Shown here: in pieces, positions 53,306-61,099 of the stretch | Layout of the letters: every line of letters starts with the position of its first letter | Position numbering within the stretch: the stretch's first letter is position 1 | DNA from: Pelosinus sp. IPA-1 | GTDB taxonomy: Bacteria; Bacillota; Negativicutes; DSM-13327 | NCBI RefSeq assembly: GCF_030269905.1 | Contig: NZ_BSVC01000003.1 | Location: forward strand, 248,001-312,000 | Direction of reading: 5' to 3' | DNA length: 64,000 nucleotides | Notes under the pieces: model-generated | What the model was told of the DNA's origin: nothing | Databases searched by the model: none | Seen by the model: only the letters and a program-made list of their open reading frames with translations | Position numbers and translations under genes: made by a program

Positions 53306-53347
53306 CTATGTAGGTTAATACTAGAGATTAACATAAACTGACTAAGC

Positions 53348-53376
53348 AGTCACAAATCTGTCACATTTCTATAATA
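53348..53376 (+). promoter_or_regulatory. Promoter with 11-bp direct TGTCAC repeats
   Basis: GTCACAAATCTGTCACATTT gives two TCACA units 11 bp apart, followed by TATAAT. This is the spacing used by OmpR/PhoB-class regulators. It lies 35-60 bp upstream of the gene at 53411 and resembles the promoters at 53891, 56381, 57959 and 59522. Confidence 0.6.
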
Positions 53377-53410
53377 TACTTAAGATAGAAAATTAAGGGA
53401 GTGATCGTTT

Positions 53411-53770
53411 GTGAAAAGCATAGTTAAAAAGATAGTTATTTTCTCAATGATAGGCGTGATGCAGATCGGTTTTGGAGCATCAGTAATAGAAGCTTCATCG
53501 TTACACAGTGAACCAGTTCCCATGCGGCACCATGATGATCGAGATGACCAAGATCGGCATGAACGCGAGCGATATGAAAGACATGAACGGGAGCGTAGGG
53601 AGCGTGCTGAAAATGAACGCCATGAACGGGAGATGCGGCGTAGGCATCATGAGAGCGAGCGAGAATGGCACCGTCGACAAGAGAGAGAAAGAGAACGTCA
53701 TGATAATACGATGAGAGAAATAACAGCTGGTTTGATTGGGATATGGATTGGTTCGCAGATTAATAAATAA
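53411..53770 (+). CDS. Exported His/Arg/Glu-rich charged-helix protein
   Basis: The 119-residue protein starts at GTG 53411 after AGGGAGTGATC. It has a signal peptide (IVIFSMIGVMQIGFGASVIE...), then ~65 residues of almost only D, H, R, E (DRHERERYERHERERRERAE...), which suits a single charged alpha-helix and could bind metal through ~15 His. It ends with a glycine-containing hydrophobic tail (REITAGLIGIWIGSQINK) that may insert in a membrane. No known family. It is located just upstream of the Ser/Gly-rich toxin locus with a similar promoter. Confidence 0.65.
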   Translation: MKSIVKKIVIFSMIGVMQIGFGASVIEASSLHSEPVPMRHHDDRDDQDRHERERYERHERERRERAENERHEREMRRRHHESEREWHRRQERERERHDNTMREITAGLIGIWIGSQINK

Positions 53771-53781
53771 AATTAGAATAA

Positions 53782-53813
53782 GCCGTTATCTAGCAAAACT
53801 GCTAGGTGACGGC
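53782..53813 (+). terminator. Hairpin terminator
   Basis: GCCGTTATCTAGCA and TGCTAGGTGACGGC form a stem with an AAAC loop and one bulge. Confidence 0.7.
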
Positions 53814-53890
53814 CTATTATTTATCGGCATTTTTTTTACTAAAAAGAATGCAATGACTGAGGAAACGCAAGAGATTCAATACGTTTCTTG

Positions 53891-53929
53891 TTGTCATTAA
53901 TATGTCATATTTTTCCTGTATTATATAAT
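53891..53929 (+). promoter_or_regulatory. Toxin-family promoter, copy 1
   Basis: TTGTCATTAATATGTCATAT shows TGTCAT twice at 11-bp spacing; TTTTCCTG and TATTATATA (-10) follow. The start codon is 25 bp further on. The sequence is nearly invariant in four copies. Confidence 0.75.
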
Positions 53930-53953
53930 CCTAACAGAAGGAGGAGATAGTAC

Positions 53954-55402
53954 ATGAGCTATGGCAATAGTGACGGTTCGGACGGCAGCTCTAGCGGTGG
54001 TTATGGAGGAGATAGTTCCAGTAGCAGCTCTAGCGGTGGTTATGGAGGAGATAGTTCCAGTAGTAACTCCGCTGGTGGTTACGGAGGTGATAGTTCTAGT
54101 AGTAGCTCTAGTAGTAGTTGCGGAGACGATAGTTCCAGTAGCAGCTCGAGTGGTAATTTCGGAAGTGATAGTTCCAGTAGTAGTTCTAATGATAATTCCA
54201 ATAGTAGCTCTAGCAGTAGTGTTGATAGCACAAATGATAGTAATAACGATAATTCGGATAGTGGCTCTAGTATTGATAGCCCGAATGTCAATTCTAATAG
54301 TAGCATTGCAGCAGAGAATGCTTCCAGCATCGATTCTAATAGCAACTTAACAGGAGCTCAATTGGACGGTTCTGCAGGTAATAGTTTAAATCCTAGCCAA
54401 GGTATTGTCGGAGGAACTCCCTGTTCAGAGGACCTAGGTAGCTATAATAATACATATAATGGTATTAGTTTAGATGGAACAGCAGGGGCTACGTTGGACT
54501 CATCGGAACCAGCAACATATAGTTTTAGTGGTTACATTAGTGATAACTATGGCAGTACCGTTGCAAGTTCCTATCAAAGTACGATGGATATGAGTGGTTT
54601 CCAGAATACAGAGGTAGCGGAACCATCTTTATTAGGGAGTGCTTGGAATTCACTAACTCAGTGGGCTGACCAAAATGTTGTCCAGCCTATCCAGGAGGCA
54701 TTGAACACACCGATACAGTCTCAAGAAAGCACTTCGGTGGCGAATCTTCTTGCGGATAATGTTCCTGGTATGACGAAAGATGAAGTTGAAAATGGTCTTA
54801 GTAATATGGGGCTTACGACTAAAGATATAAATTCGACAACGAATATGATTGGAGATGATCCAGACGCTATTAGTAATTGGGCAACGGCTAATGGTATTAA
54901 TCCCGCCACGGTAACATTGTTAGATGCTGATAACGCTTTACTAAATAATAGTGTAGAAAATTTGAGAAATCCTGGGGATGTTATTGTTCAAGGTGTTGAC
55001 TCAAGTACAATGGGCAATATGTTGGACTTATCACCGAAAGCTAGAGCAGAATTTGATATTGTAGGTAATAGTGTATCTAATATCTTAGCCCCAGCTGGTT
55101 TAGCACTGACAGCCGCAATTTCTCCGGAAGCAGTACCTTATGTCGGTGCAGGTATAGTGTTTTTTTCTCAGGTTTGTAGTGATTTATCCGCTACATCAAG
55201 AGTAACAACATCTTATCTGGTAGGAACAGTTGGTAATATATTATCACTTGTTCCCGGAATGAAAATTGCACAGGGGTGGACAGATGAAGTAAAGTTAGGT
55301 GCTAATGTAATCAGCAAGCAAATTGGTCTTGGTAACGGGTTATATGGAACGGTAGGTGATTTGCAAACTTTGAATGAGGAATCTAAAGTACAAAAAAAAT
55401 AA
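53954..55402 (+). CDS. Ser/Gly-rich polymorphic toxin candidate A
   Basis: This 482-residue protein has AGAAGGAGGAG before ATG 53954. Residues 1-115 are repeats of the type SSSGGYGGDSSSS. Residues ~120-315 are a conserved central part (LDGTAGATLDSSEPATYSFS, then NVPGMTKDEVENGLSNMGLT and DDPDAISNWATANGI). From ~316 it is unlike its paralog at 59585: a unique tip with a hydrophobic core (SNILAPAGLALTAAISPEAV, PYVGAGIVFFSQVC). There is no signal peptide and no Cys-based secretion motif. A shared trunk with an exchanged tip is the hallmark of polymorphic toxins. Two membrane proteins follow as immunity candidates. No described family fits. Confidence 0.7.
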   Translation: MSYGNSDGSDGSSSGGYGGDSSSSSSSGGYGGDSSSSNSAGGYGGDSSSSSSSSSCGDDSSSSSSSGNFGSDSSSSSSNDNSNSSSSSSVDSTNDSNNDNSDSGSSIDSPNVNSNSSIAAENASSIDSNSNLTGAQLDGSAGNSLNPSQGIVGGTPCSEDLGSYNNTYNGISLDGTAGATLDSSEPATYSFSGYISDNYGSTVASSYQSTMDMSGFQNTEVAEPSLLGSAWNSLTQWADQNVVQPIQEALNTPIQSQESTSVANLLADNVPGMTKDEVENGLSNMGLTTKDINSTTNMIGDDPDAISNWATANGINPATVTLLDADNALLNNSVENLRNPGDVIVQGVDSSTMGNMLDLSPKARAEFDIVGNSVSNILAPAGLALTAAISPEAVPYVGAGIVFFSQVCSDLSATSRVTTSYLVGTVGNILSLVPGMKIAQGWTDEVKLGANVISKQIGLGNGLYGTVGDLQTLNEESKVQKK

Positions 55403-55457
55403 TAGGATTCTTACTCTGTTTAATTCCACAGAAAAAAATGAGGCGGGTAGACTTTAA

Positions 55458-55826
55458 ATGAATGATACTAACATAACAATTAATAACAAAGGTATATTAT
55501 ATTGGCTTATATCTTGTGTTGGAGTATACAGAATGGTCTTATCGTATCAAAAAAATAGTTTTATATTAGATTTACCTACGGTATCCACTCCATTGCTTTG
55601 CGCAATAATATGGATTATTTTGCTGTTCTTATATACACTTATACCTGCAGTTACTAATAAGAATTGGGATCTATTGCGATATACAAGCTTGGTAAGTATA
55701 ATCATCATTATAAAGAGCTATTTTAAACTTGATGAGAATATATTTATCTTTGATCCATTCTCGCTAATATATTTTCTATGGATATTTAAAAAACCTATAG
55801 AAACAAAGATAAAAAATAGTGAATAA
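55458..55826 (+). CDS. Membrane protein, immunity candidate for toxin A
   Basis: This 122-residue protein has GAGGCGGGTAG before ATG 55458. It has three or four hydrophobic segments (GILYWLISCVGVYRMVL, STPLLCAIIWIILLFLYTLI, SLVSIIIIIKSYF, FDPFSLIYFLWIF). It starts 55 bp after toxin A and is found only with this tip in the window. No known family. Membrane location fits protection against a membrane-active tip. Confidence 0.6.
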   Translation: MNDTNITINNKGILYWLISCVGVYRMVLSYQKNSFILDLPTVSTPLLCAIIWIILLFLYTLIPAVTNKNWDLLRYTSLVSIIIIIKSYFKLDENIFIFDPFSLIYFLWIFKKPIETKIKNSE

Positions 55827-55862
55827 TAACATGTAAAATGATTGTAGGGAGATGAACTAACA

Positions 55863-56237
55863 ATGATAGAATGGTATATACCAGTCGGCTCGGTATTATA
55901 TGTAATTATGTGCAGTTCGTCAATTAAGAAGGGAATCATCCAATCAGAAGGGGTAAATGCAATAATACTATGGATGGTTATTGTTGCAGCTTTATTGATT
56001 TTAGAATGTATAATACTACACATTGCAAAAACAAAGAAATATAATAAAAGAAGATGCAAAAGGGCGTCTGGATTAGCATCGGCAGCCGCAGGGCTTGCTA
56101 TAATAGCACCAGGTATAATTTTTGGTTTCGGTTTTATAATTATAAATTGGATCTTCATGATTGGTCTATATAAGTACTCTTACAATCATCTAGTAAAAGG
56201 TATAGAAGAAAATACTGATAAGTATAAAACAGAGTGA
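55863..56237 (+). CDS. Second membrane protein after toxin A
   Basis: This 124-residue protein has TAGGGAGATG before ATG 55863. It has two N-terminal spans (VGSVLYVIMCSS and AIILWMVIVAALLILECIIL) and a long C-terminal hydrophobic part (ASAAAGLAIIAPGIIFGFGF, then IINWIFMIGLYKYSY). Family unknown. It is in the same direction, 36 bp after the previous gene, closed by a terminator, so it is one transcript with the first immunity candidate. Confidence 0.55.
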   Translation: MIEWYIPVGSVLYVIMCSSSIKKGIIQSEGVNAIILWMVIVAALLILECIILHIAKTKKYNKRRCKRASGLASAAAGLAIIAPGIIFGFGFIIINWIFMIGLYKYSYNHLVKGIEENTDKYKTE

Positions 56238-56245
56238 CTAAAATA

Positions 56246-56285
56246 AAAAGAGAGTGAAGTTTCTTAAAAGAATTCACTCTCTTTT
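56246..56285 (+). terminator. Rho-independent terminator
   Basis: AAAAGAGAGTGAA and TTCACTCTCTTTT form a 13-bp stem. Confidence 0.8.
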
Positions 56286-56380
56286 CATTTTTACAGAGGG
56301 GTGGTTAAAGGCATAGGGGTAATATTTTTATGCTAAATAGATTGAAAGTAAAAGGGGATGGTTCGCAGTACGGTTCCTGG

Positions 56381-56419
56381 TTGTCATCGTACTGTCATAT
56401 TTTTCCTGTATTATATAGT
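56381..56419 (+). promoter_or_regulatory. Toxin-family promoter, copy 2 (orphan)
   Basis: TTGTCATCGTACTGTCATAT keeps the two TGTCAT units and TTTTCCTGTATTATATA. GACAGAAGGAGAG follows, but the start is decayed: CTAAGCTATAGGTAGCGTGA stands where the other copies have ATGAGCTATGGCAATAGTGA. It is a leftover of a lost toxin gene. Confidence 0.75.
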
Positions 56420-56537
56420 TCTGACAGAAGGAGAGCTCTAAGCTATAGGTAGCGTGATTCAAACAGCACGGCAATCAGTAGAAGACGTCTGTATGAATTA
56501 AGAATGCGAATTCACAAGACCGGCAAGGTGGTAAAGA

Positions 56538-56730
56538 ATGTATTACTTTTATATATTCAATGTTATCCTTGAATATTTTCTATTTGGAGTAGTTTGGTTT
56601 ATTGCATAGTATAATTTTTTGTATAAAACTTCTTTTTACAAAAATATTTGTAAGGAAGAGAGCGTAAAAGAAAAAAAGAAAAAAAGAAAAAAGCGTTGAA
56701 GTCCGCTATAATAGTAACAATTTTATTTGC
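56538..56730 (+). pseudogene. Decayed small membrane protein
   Basis: ATG 56538 (GCAAGGTGG upstream) reads MYYFYIFNVILEYFLFGVVW and FIA, stops at TAG 56607, continues in frame to a Lys-rich run, then shifts in the A-tract to KKKALKSAIIVTILFALFK. One nonsense and one frameshift in a hydrophobic frame suggest a dead immunity gene. The remainder of 56290-56840 shows nothing else. Confidence 0.35.
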
Positions 56731-56843
56731 ACTCTTTAAAAATATAAATCATATCTTCTCATATTAAAATTTGTATAATTAGTCTCTTGGCTTTCGGTTG
56801 GGCGGGTGGTCTGTACATTTGAGGTTCTAGGAAAGGAAGTTTT

Positions 56844-57482
56844 ATGAAAGACTTAAATAGCGAAGATGTTAAAGCGTATGCAGATTTTGAAATAATAGAT
56901 TTATCAAAGAAAATACAAATTTGGTCAAATTTTTTATTTCTTTTGTTAATTACTATACCTACGATATTTTTTGGAGAGTATTCGAATATAACAGGAATAG
57001 TCATACCTCTAATCATTATAATATCAGCTGTATGGGTGGTTTACTTAAGTTTTGAGATTGAAAAAAAGCGGGAAAGTTTTATTTTATATATGGGATGTAA
57101 TGCTTTGGTCGCCTCAAGTAGTTGTATGCTTGCTAGCTATATGTTATTGACTACGATTATTGAAGTAAATACTTTGGCGGTAGTGAGTGTAGTTGCCCTG
57201 TATATTATAGGTCTACTATTAAATGTGTTAAATGTATTACGATTAATAAGAAAAGGGTACTATAGTAAGAATTCTAAAAAAGGATCTGTAGCTTTAATTC
57301 TCCCTTTCTCATTATTAGGTTTAGGTATTGGTAAAGCGATGGTAGGTAAAGTTGGAAACAATGGGGCAGTTATTTTACTAGCATCGTGTTTAATGATTTT
57401 CGCATTTGGTGGTATGATGGGCACTCAAAATATATTAAAATACGCGTTAATACAGAGATATGGTAAAATTACTGCTAAATAG
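56844..57482 (+). CDS. Six-span membrane protein, family M2
   Basis: This 212-residue protein has AGGAAAGGAAG before ATG 56844. An acidic N-terminus (MKDLNSEDVKAYADFEIIDL) is followed by hydrophobic segments FLFLLLITIPTIFF, GIVIPLIIIISAVWVVYL, ASSSCMLASYMLL, LAVVSVVALYIIGLLLNVLN, VALILPFSLLGLGIGKAMVG and GAVILLASCLMIFAFGG. The second half recurs as broken copies at 61707 and 62627. It is probably an immunity protein of a toxin now lost (promoter copy 2). Confidence 0.55.
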   Translation: MKDLNSEDVKAYADFEIIDLSKKIQIWSNFLFLLLITIPTIFFGEYSNITGIVIPLIIIISAVWVVYLSFEIEKKRESFILYMGCNALVASSSCMLASYMLLTTIIEVNTLAVVSVVALYIIGLLLNVLNVLRLIRKGYYSKNSKKGSVALILPFSLLGLGIGKAMVGKVGNNGAVILLASCLMIFAFGGMMGTQNILKYALIQRYGKITAK

Positions 57483-57542
57483 TGATTTGAATACAAAACC
57501 CTAGGAATAAAAAACTAATAGAAGTAAAGGAATTCAAAATGA

Positions 57543-57845
57543 AAACAAAATATAGATTTCATTGGTATATCTATCTTATCTCTTGGTCAATTCCTAGTTT
57601 ATGTTATTAAAGACAGAAAAGAATATAATAAATTTAATTTTGCCGGTATCACCAGTGCAATCATTGGTTCAATAGTGATCGCCATCTCGACTACAGGACA
57701 GACAATGCAGGGTGTTTCTTTTGGAATTCAAATTCTGGTTAGCCTGGGATTGCTTTTTATGGGGATAATTCTTATAGGAATAGGTAATCATATCAGAACT
57801 CCTGAAAAGGTTTCGAAGAAACAATTAATGTACGGTCCTACGTAA
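57543..57845 (+). pseudogene. Broken family-M1 membrane protein
   Basis: The frame (after TGA 57540-57542) reads KQNIDFIGISILSLGQFLVY, VIKDRKEYNKFNFAGITSAI, then QILVSLGLLFMGIILIGIGN and HIRTPEKVSKKQLMYGPT-stop. It aligns with residues ~30-120 of the proteins at 35048, 58071 and 61100 but lacks the first span and the last, and has no start codon. A terminator begins at its stop codon. Confidence 0.7.
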
Positions 57846-57889
57846 AAGGCCCTTGATCCTGTGAAAAGTTCAGGATCAAGGGCCTTTTC
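57844..57889 (+). terminator. Terminator with dispersed stem, copy 2
   Basis: AAAAGGCCCTTGATCCTG and CAGGATCAAGGGCCTTTT form an 18-bp perfect stem; the CTTTTACTAGAAAGACATGT tail follows. Confidence 0.85.
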
Positions 57890-57958
57890 TATGCATCTTT
57901 TACTAGAAAGACATGTAAGGAGTGAGGAAACTCAAAAGATGTAGTAAACCCCCAACGA

Positions 57959-57997
57959 TTGTCATTAATATGTCATATTTTTCCTGTATTATATAGT
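57959..57997 (+). promoter_or_regulatory. Toxin-family promoter, copy 3
   Basis: TTGTCATTAATATGTCATAT then TTTTCCTGTATTATATAG, identical to copy 1. It now drives a 9-codon toxin leftover and an immunity-type gene. Confidence 0.75.
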
Positions 57998-58021
57998 TCT
58001 GACATAAGTAGGAGATAATAC

Positions 58022-58078
58022 ATGAGCTATGGCAATAGTGATGGTTCCCATAAAGGGAGAAACATGTTTTATGGATAA
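58022..58078 (+). pseudogene. Toxin gene reduced to its first nine codons
   Basis: ATG 58022 behind AGTAGGAGATAATAC reads MSYGNSDGS, identical to the start of both intact toxins, then HKGRNMFYG-stop. The rest of the toxin has been deleted. The deletion joins the toxin start to the leader (AAAGGGAGAAAC) of the next gene, whose start it overlaps. Confidence 0.85.
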
Positions 58079-58514
58079 AAAGCGTTCAGTATGGCAAGGG
58101 GTGCTAATTGGTGCAATCATAACGCCTATTTGCTTACATTTGAAGTACCCATCTAATTTTATCGCTGTAGTTTTGGCAATCTTATTGCTTGTAATAAGCG
58201 TCATTAAAGACAGAAAAAAATACAATAAATTTAGTATTGCAGGTATGCTTAGTATAATTATTGGTGGGATAGGTGTCGCCTTTTCAACCACGGGAATGGT
58301 TATAAGTGTAACTTCTTTTGAAATGCAAATTTTTACTAGCTTGGGAATGATTTTTCTAGGAATTACCTTAATAGGCGTAGGCAATCATATTGCTAATCCA
58401 GAAAGGGTATCGAAGAAAAAAATATATTTTGTGATAGCAGTTAGTAGTTTTTTATTGGGATGTTTTTTGCTTTTATTTGAATTTGGGAAATACATAAGTA
58501 GAAATGCGCATTGA
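58071..58514 (+). CDS. Family-M1 four-span membrane protein
   Basis: ATG 58071 (147 residues) is preceded by AAAGGGAG. MDKKRSVWQGVLIGAIITPI, CLHLKYPSNFIAVVLAILLL, DRKKYNKFSIAGMLSIIIGG, FTSLGMIFLGITLIGVGNHI and ANPERVSKKKIYFV match the 35048 and 61100 proteins throughout. It is now directly under toxin promoter copy 3 because the toxin was deleted, leaving an orphan immunity candidate. That is what would be expected if this family protects the cell. Confidence 0.65.
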   Translation: MDKKRSVWQGVLIGAIITPICLHLKYPSNFIAVVLAILLLVISVIKDRKKYNKFSIAGMLSIIIGGIGVAFSTTGMVISVTSFEMQIFTSLGMIFLGITLIGVGNHIANPERVSKKKIYFVIAVSSFLLGCFLLLFEFGKYISRNAH

Positions 58515-58771
58515 GTTTGTGGGTATATTTCACTTCAATAAGGTAATTTTGAAATATATATCTTTTGTTAGAGGTAATAATTTACAGAATGGTATATTAT
58601 ATTCTGTAACCGATAGATTTAATTGGGACAGGTAAATAGGAAACGGCCATGACACAAATACAGCTAGTCTAACTAAATTTAGGGGTCTGGTGCAAAATAT
58701 TAAAAAAGCATATTCTTATTTTAGACCTAATATCTAGTCCCCAAAAGCACTTATTATAAGGGGGAGCCGGT

Positions 58772-59377
58772 TTGCGCAGATATAGTTGGTTAACAATAAT
58801 TATTATTTTAGTAGTCATTATGGTATTTGGTATTGCAGTATGGCGAGGATTTCCACCATTTAAAATGCATACCTCTGATTTTCCTGGGTTATTGCATACA
58901 ATAGAGGTACAGCCACAGAAAATTGAGGTGAAAATATATAAATCTGAGCGAAAGCTTGTCCTATATGGCGATGGAGAACCCATTGGTATTTTCAAAATGG
59001 CTTTGGGATTTGTCCCCCTGGGGGATAAGGAAAGAGAGGGAGATGGAAAAACTCCGGAAGGAAGATTTGTTATCTGCTATATCAACAATAATACGCCGTA
59101 TGTATATTTTTACGGCCTTAGCTATCCCAATATCAAAGATGCCGAACGAGGGTTGAAGCAAGGTTTAATTTCGCAAAAGGAATATCAGCAGATTGTGGCT
59201 GCTTCTCAATTAGGTAGTATCCCTTTATGGAGTACTTCTTTGGGAGGTGAAGTGGGCATTCATGGAGGCGGTAATTGGATGGACTGGACGAAGGGCTGCG
59301 TAGCGGTCAGTGACACGGATATACTTACATTGAAGGATTATTTAAAGATAGGAACATCTGTTGAGATTTTCCCTTAA
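58772..59377 (+). CDS. L,D-transpeptidase (YkuD domain)
   Basis: The 201-residue protein starts at TTG 58772 after GGGGGAGCCGG. It has an N-terminal membrane anchor (WLTIIIILVVIMVFGIAVW), then the YkuD domain: KIYKSERKLVLYGDGEPIGI, GDKEREGDGKTPEGRFVICY and the catalytic motif GIHGGGNWMDWTKGCVAVSD (His...Ser/Thr-x-G-C). It crosslinks peptidoglycan or attaches proteins to it in the periplasm. It lies between two toxin loci; whether it serves them is unknown. Confidence 0.88.
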   Translation: MRRYSWLTIIIILVVIMVFGIAVWRGFPPFKMHTSDFPGLLHTIEVQPQKIEVKIYKSERKLVLYGDGEPIGIFKMALGFVPLGDKEREGDGKTPEGRFVICYINNNTPYVYFYGLSYPNIKDAERGLKQGLISQKEYQQIVAASQLGSIPLWSTSLGGEVGIHGGGNWMDWTKGCVAVSDTDILTLKDYLKIGTSVEIFP

Positions 59378-59433
59378 TTGTAGTAATAAAATATAAGCAA
59401 TATTCGTAAGCAGTCCTGAAGGGTAGAAATACT

Positions 59434-59468
59434 CTTGCAGGACTTTTGTAATTTAATAGTAAAGATAG
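59434..59468 (+). repeat. Dispersed short repeat, weak third copy
   Basis: CTTGCAGGACTTTTGTAATT and TAATAGTAAAGATAGA resemble the repeats at 14449 and 30776. The upstream AGTCCTGAAGG pairs with its GCAGGACT part to form a small hairpin. Confidence 0.4.
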
Positions 59469-59521
59469 AGTCATTGAAACAGGTAAGATAACGTCAAAAC
59501 ATGGGTTATACATCTCTTTAA

Positions 59522-59560
59522 TTGTCACTAATATGTCATATTTTTCCTGTATTATATAGA
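59522..59560 (+). promoter_or_regulatory. Toxin-family promoter, copy 4
   Basis: TTGTCACTAATATGTCATAT then TTTTCCTGTATTATATAG, one base off copy 1. It lies 25 bp before the start of toxin B. Confidence 0.75.
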
Positions 59561-59584
59561 CCTAACAGAAGGAGGAGATAATAC

Positions 59585-61084
59585 ATGAGCTATGGCAATA
59601 GTGATGGTTCGGATGGCAGCTCTAGCGGTGGCTACGGAAGTGACAGTTCCAGTAGCAGCTCCGGTGGTGGTTATGGAGGAGATAGTTCCAGTAGCAGCTC
59701 CGGTGGTGGTTACGGAGGAGATAGTTCCAGTAGCAGCTCCGGTGGTGGTTACGGAGGAGATAGTTCCAGTAACAGCTCTGGTGGTTGTGGAGATGATAGT
59801 TCCAGTAATAGCTCCAGTGGTAATTTCGGGAGTGATAGTTCCAGTAGTAGTCCTAATGATGATTCCAATAGTAGCTCTAGCAGTGGTGTTGATAGCACAA
59901 ATGATAGTAATAACGATAATTCGGATAGTGGCTCTAGTATTGATAGCCCGAATGTCAATTCTAATAGTAGCATTGCAGCAGAGAATGCTTCCAGCATCGA
60001 TTCTAGCAGCAGCTTAACGGGTGTTCAATTGGACGGTTTTGCAGGTAATAGTTTAAATCCCAGCGAAGGTATTGTTGGAGGAACACCTTGTTCAGATGAC
60101 ATAGGTAGCAATTATAGTAGTAGTACATATAGTGGTATTAGTTTAGATGGAACAGCAGGGGCTACGTTGGACTCATCGGAACCAGCTACAGCATATAGTT
60201 TTAGTGGTTACATTAGTGATAACTCTGATAGTACAGTTGCAAGTTCCTATCAAAGTACAATGGATATGAGTGGTTTCCAGAATACAGAGGTAACGGAACC
60301 ATCTTTGTTAGGTAGTGCTTGGAATTCACTAACTCAATGGGCTGATCAAAATGTTGTCCAGCCTATCCAGGAGGCGTTGAACACACCGATGCAGGCTCAA
60401 GAAAGCACTCCGGTAGCGGATCTTCTGGCGGATAATGTTCCTGGCATGACGAAAAATGAAGTTGAAAATGGTCTTAGTAATATGGGGCTTACGACTAAAG
60501 ATATAAATTCGACAACGAATATGATTGGAGATGATCCAGACGCTATTAGTAATTGGGCAACGGCTAATGGTATTCAGCCAACAACGGTAACACCAACAGA
60601 GACAGCTGGGGTAGGTGATCTGTTGAATCAAGCAATTAATTGGGATAATGAACACGCAAATCCTGTGAAGAACCTTATGTTAAATTCTGGGGATACGGGT
60701 ATTGCACAAGGAATTGATTCTTTAAAGGAAGTTACTGTTGGAAAAGTCAGTGTTCCATCTTTAGGCCTAGCTGCGGAATTGGAAGTAGCAGAAAAGTCTT
60801 TTGGAGTTTCCGCTCTAAAAGGAATTTCAAAATTTACAGGGGCGTTAAATATAGCTTCTACAGGTTATGATATATATAATGATTGCCAGAAATATGAAGG
60901 TACAGATTTAGCAATAGCTGTTGGAACTGATTTAGGTGCATACACTGTCGGACTTGGCGCTGCCGCAGTATGCGTAACAGTAAGCGCTCCTGTTGTTGCG
61001 GGAGTGGTATTTTGTTCAGCAGTAGCCGTGGGCGCAGGATTTGCCTCTAGCTATGTTAAAAATAATTTCTTGTCAAGCAAGTAA
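59585..61084 (+). CDS. Ser/Gly-rich polymorphic toxin candidate B
   Basis: This 499-residue protein has AGAAGGAGGAG before ATG 59585. The first ~335 residues are ~85-90% like toxin A by eye, including SGGGYGGDSSSS repeats and the central NVPGMTKNEVENGLSNMGLT. After SNWATANGIQPTTVT it departs completely. The tip has LNQAINWDNEHANPVKNLML, then SFGVSALKGISKFTGALNIA and a long glycine/alanine-rich hydrophobic stretch (YTVGLGAAAVCVTVSAPVVA, GVVFCSAVAVGAGFASSYV). That hairpin-like end could insert into a membrane. A family-M1 membrane protein follows 15 bp later. Confidence 0.7.
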   Translation: MSYGNSDGSDGSSSGGYGSDSSSSSSGGGYGGDSSSSSSGGGYGGDSSSSSSGGGYGGDSSSNSSGGCGDDSSSNSSSGNFGSDSSSSSPNDDSNSSSSSGVDSTNDSNNDNSDSGSSIDSPNVNSNSSIAAENASSIDSSSSLTGVQLDGFAGNSLNPSEGIVGGTPCSDDIGSNYSSSTYSGISLDGTAGATLDSSEPATAYSFSGYISDNSDSTVASSYQSTMDMSGFQNTEVTEPSLLGSAWNSLTQWADQNVVQPIQEALNTPMQAQESTPVADLLADNVPGMTKNEVENGLSNMGLTTKDINSTTNMIGDDPDAISNWATANGIQPTTVTPTETAGVGDLLNQAINWDNEHANPVKNLMLNSGDTGIAQGIDSLKEVTVGKVSVPSLGLAAELEVAEKSFGVSALKGISKFTGALNIASTGYDIYNDCQKYEGTDLAIAVGTDLGAYTVGLGAAAVCVTVSAPVVAGVVFCSAVAVGAGFASSYVKNNFLSSK

Positions 61085-61099
61085 AAGGAGTTACACAAT

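Noticed and set aside
54079-54345. Long Leu/Glu-rich minus-strand frame opposite the Ser-rich part of toxin A (and 59749-59997 opposite toxin B)
   Set aside because: It is the complement of AGY/TCN serine codons, which reads as Leu/Glu/Thr on the other strand. No ribosome site, and it scales with the repeat.
53961-54350. Val/Ala-rich plus-strand frame inside toxin A (and 59592-60017 inside toxin B)
   Set aside because: Shifted reading of the same Ser/Gly repeats. The true frame has the strong ribosome site and continues into a folded domain conserved in both genes.
53954-61084. Ser/Gly-rich proteins as spore-coat, silk-like or adhesin proteins
   Set aside because: The head alone would allow it, but the sharp tip switch, paired membrane genes and orphan fragments fit a toxin-immunity model better. 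The alternative is not fully excluded.
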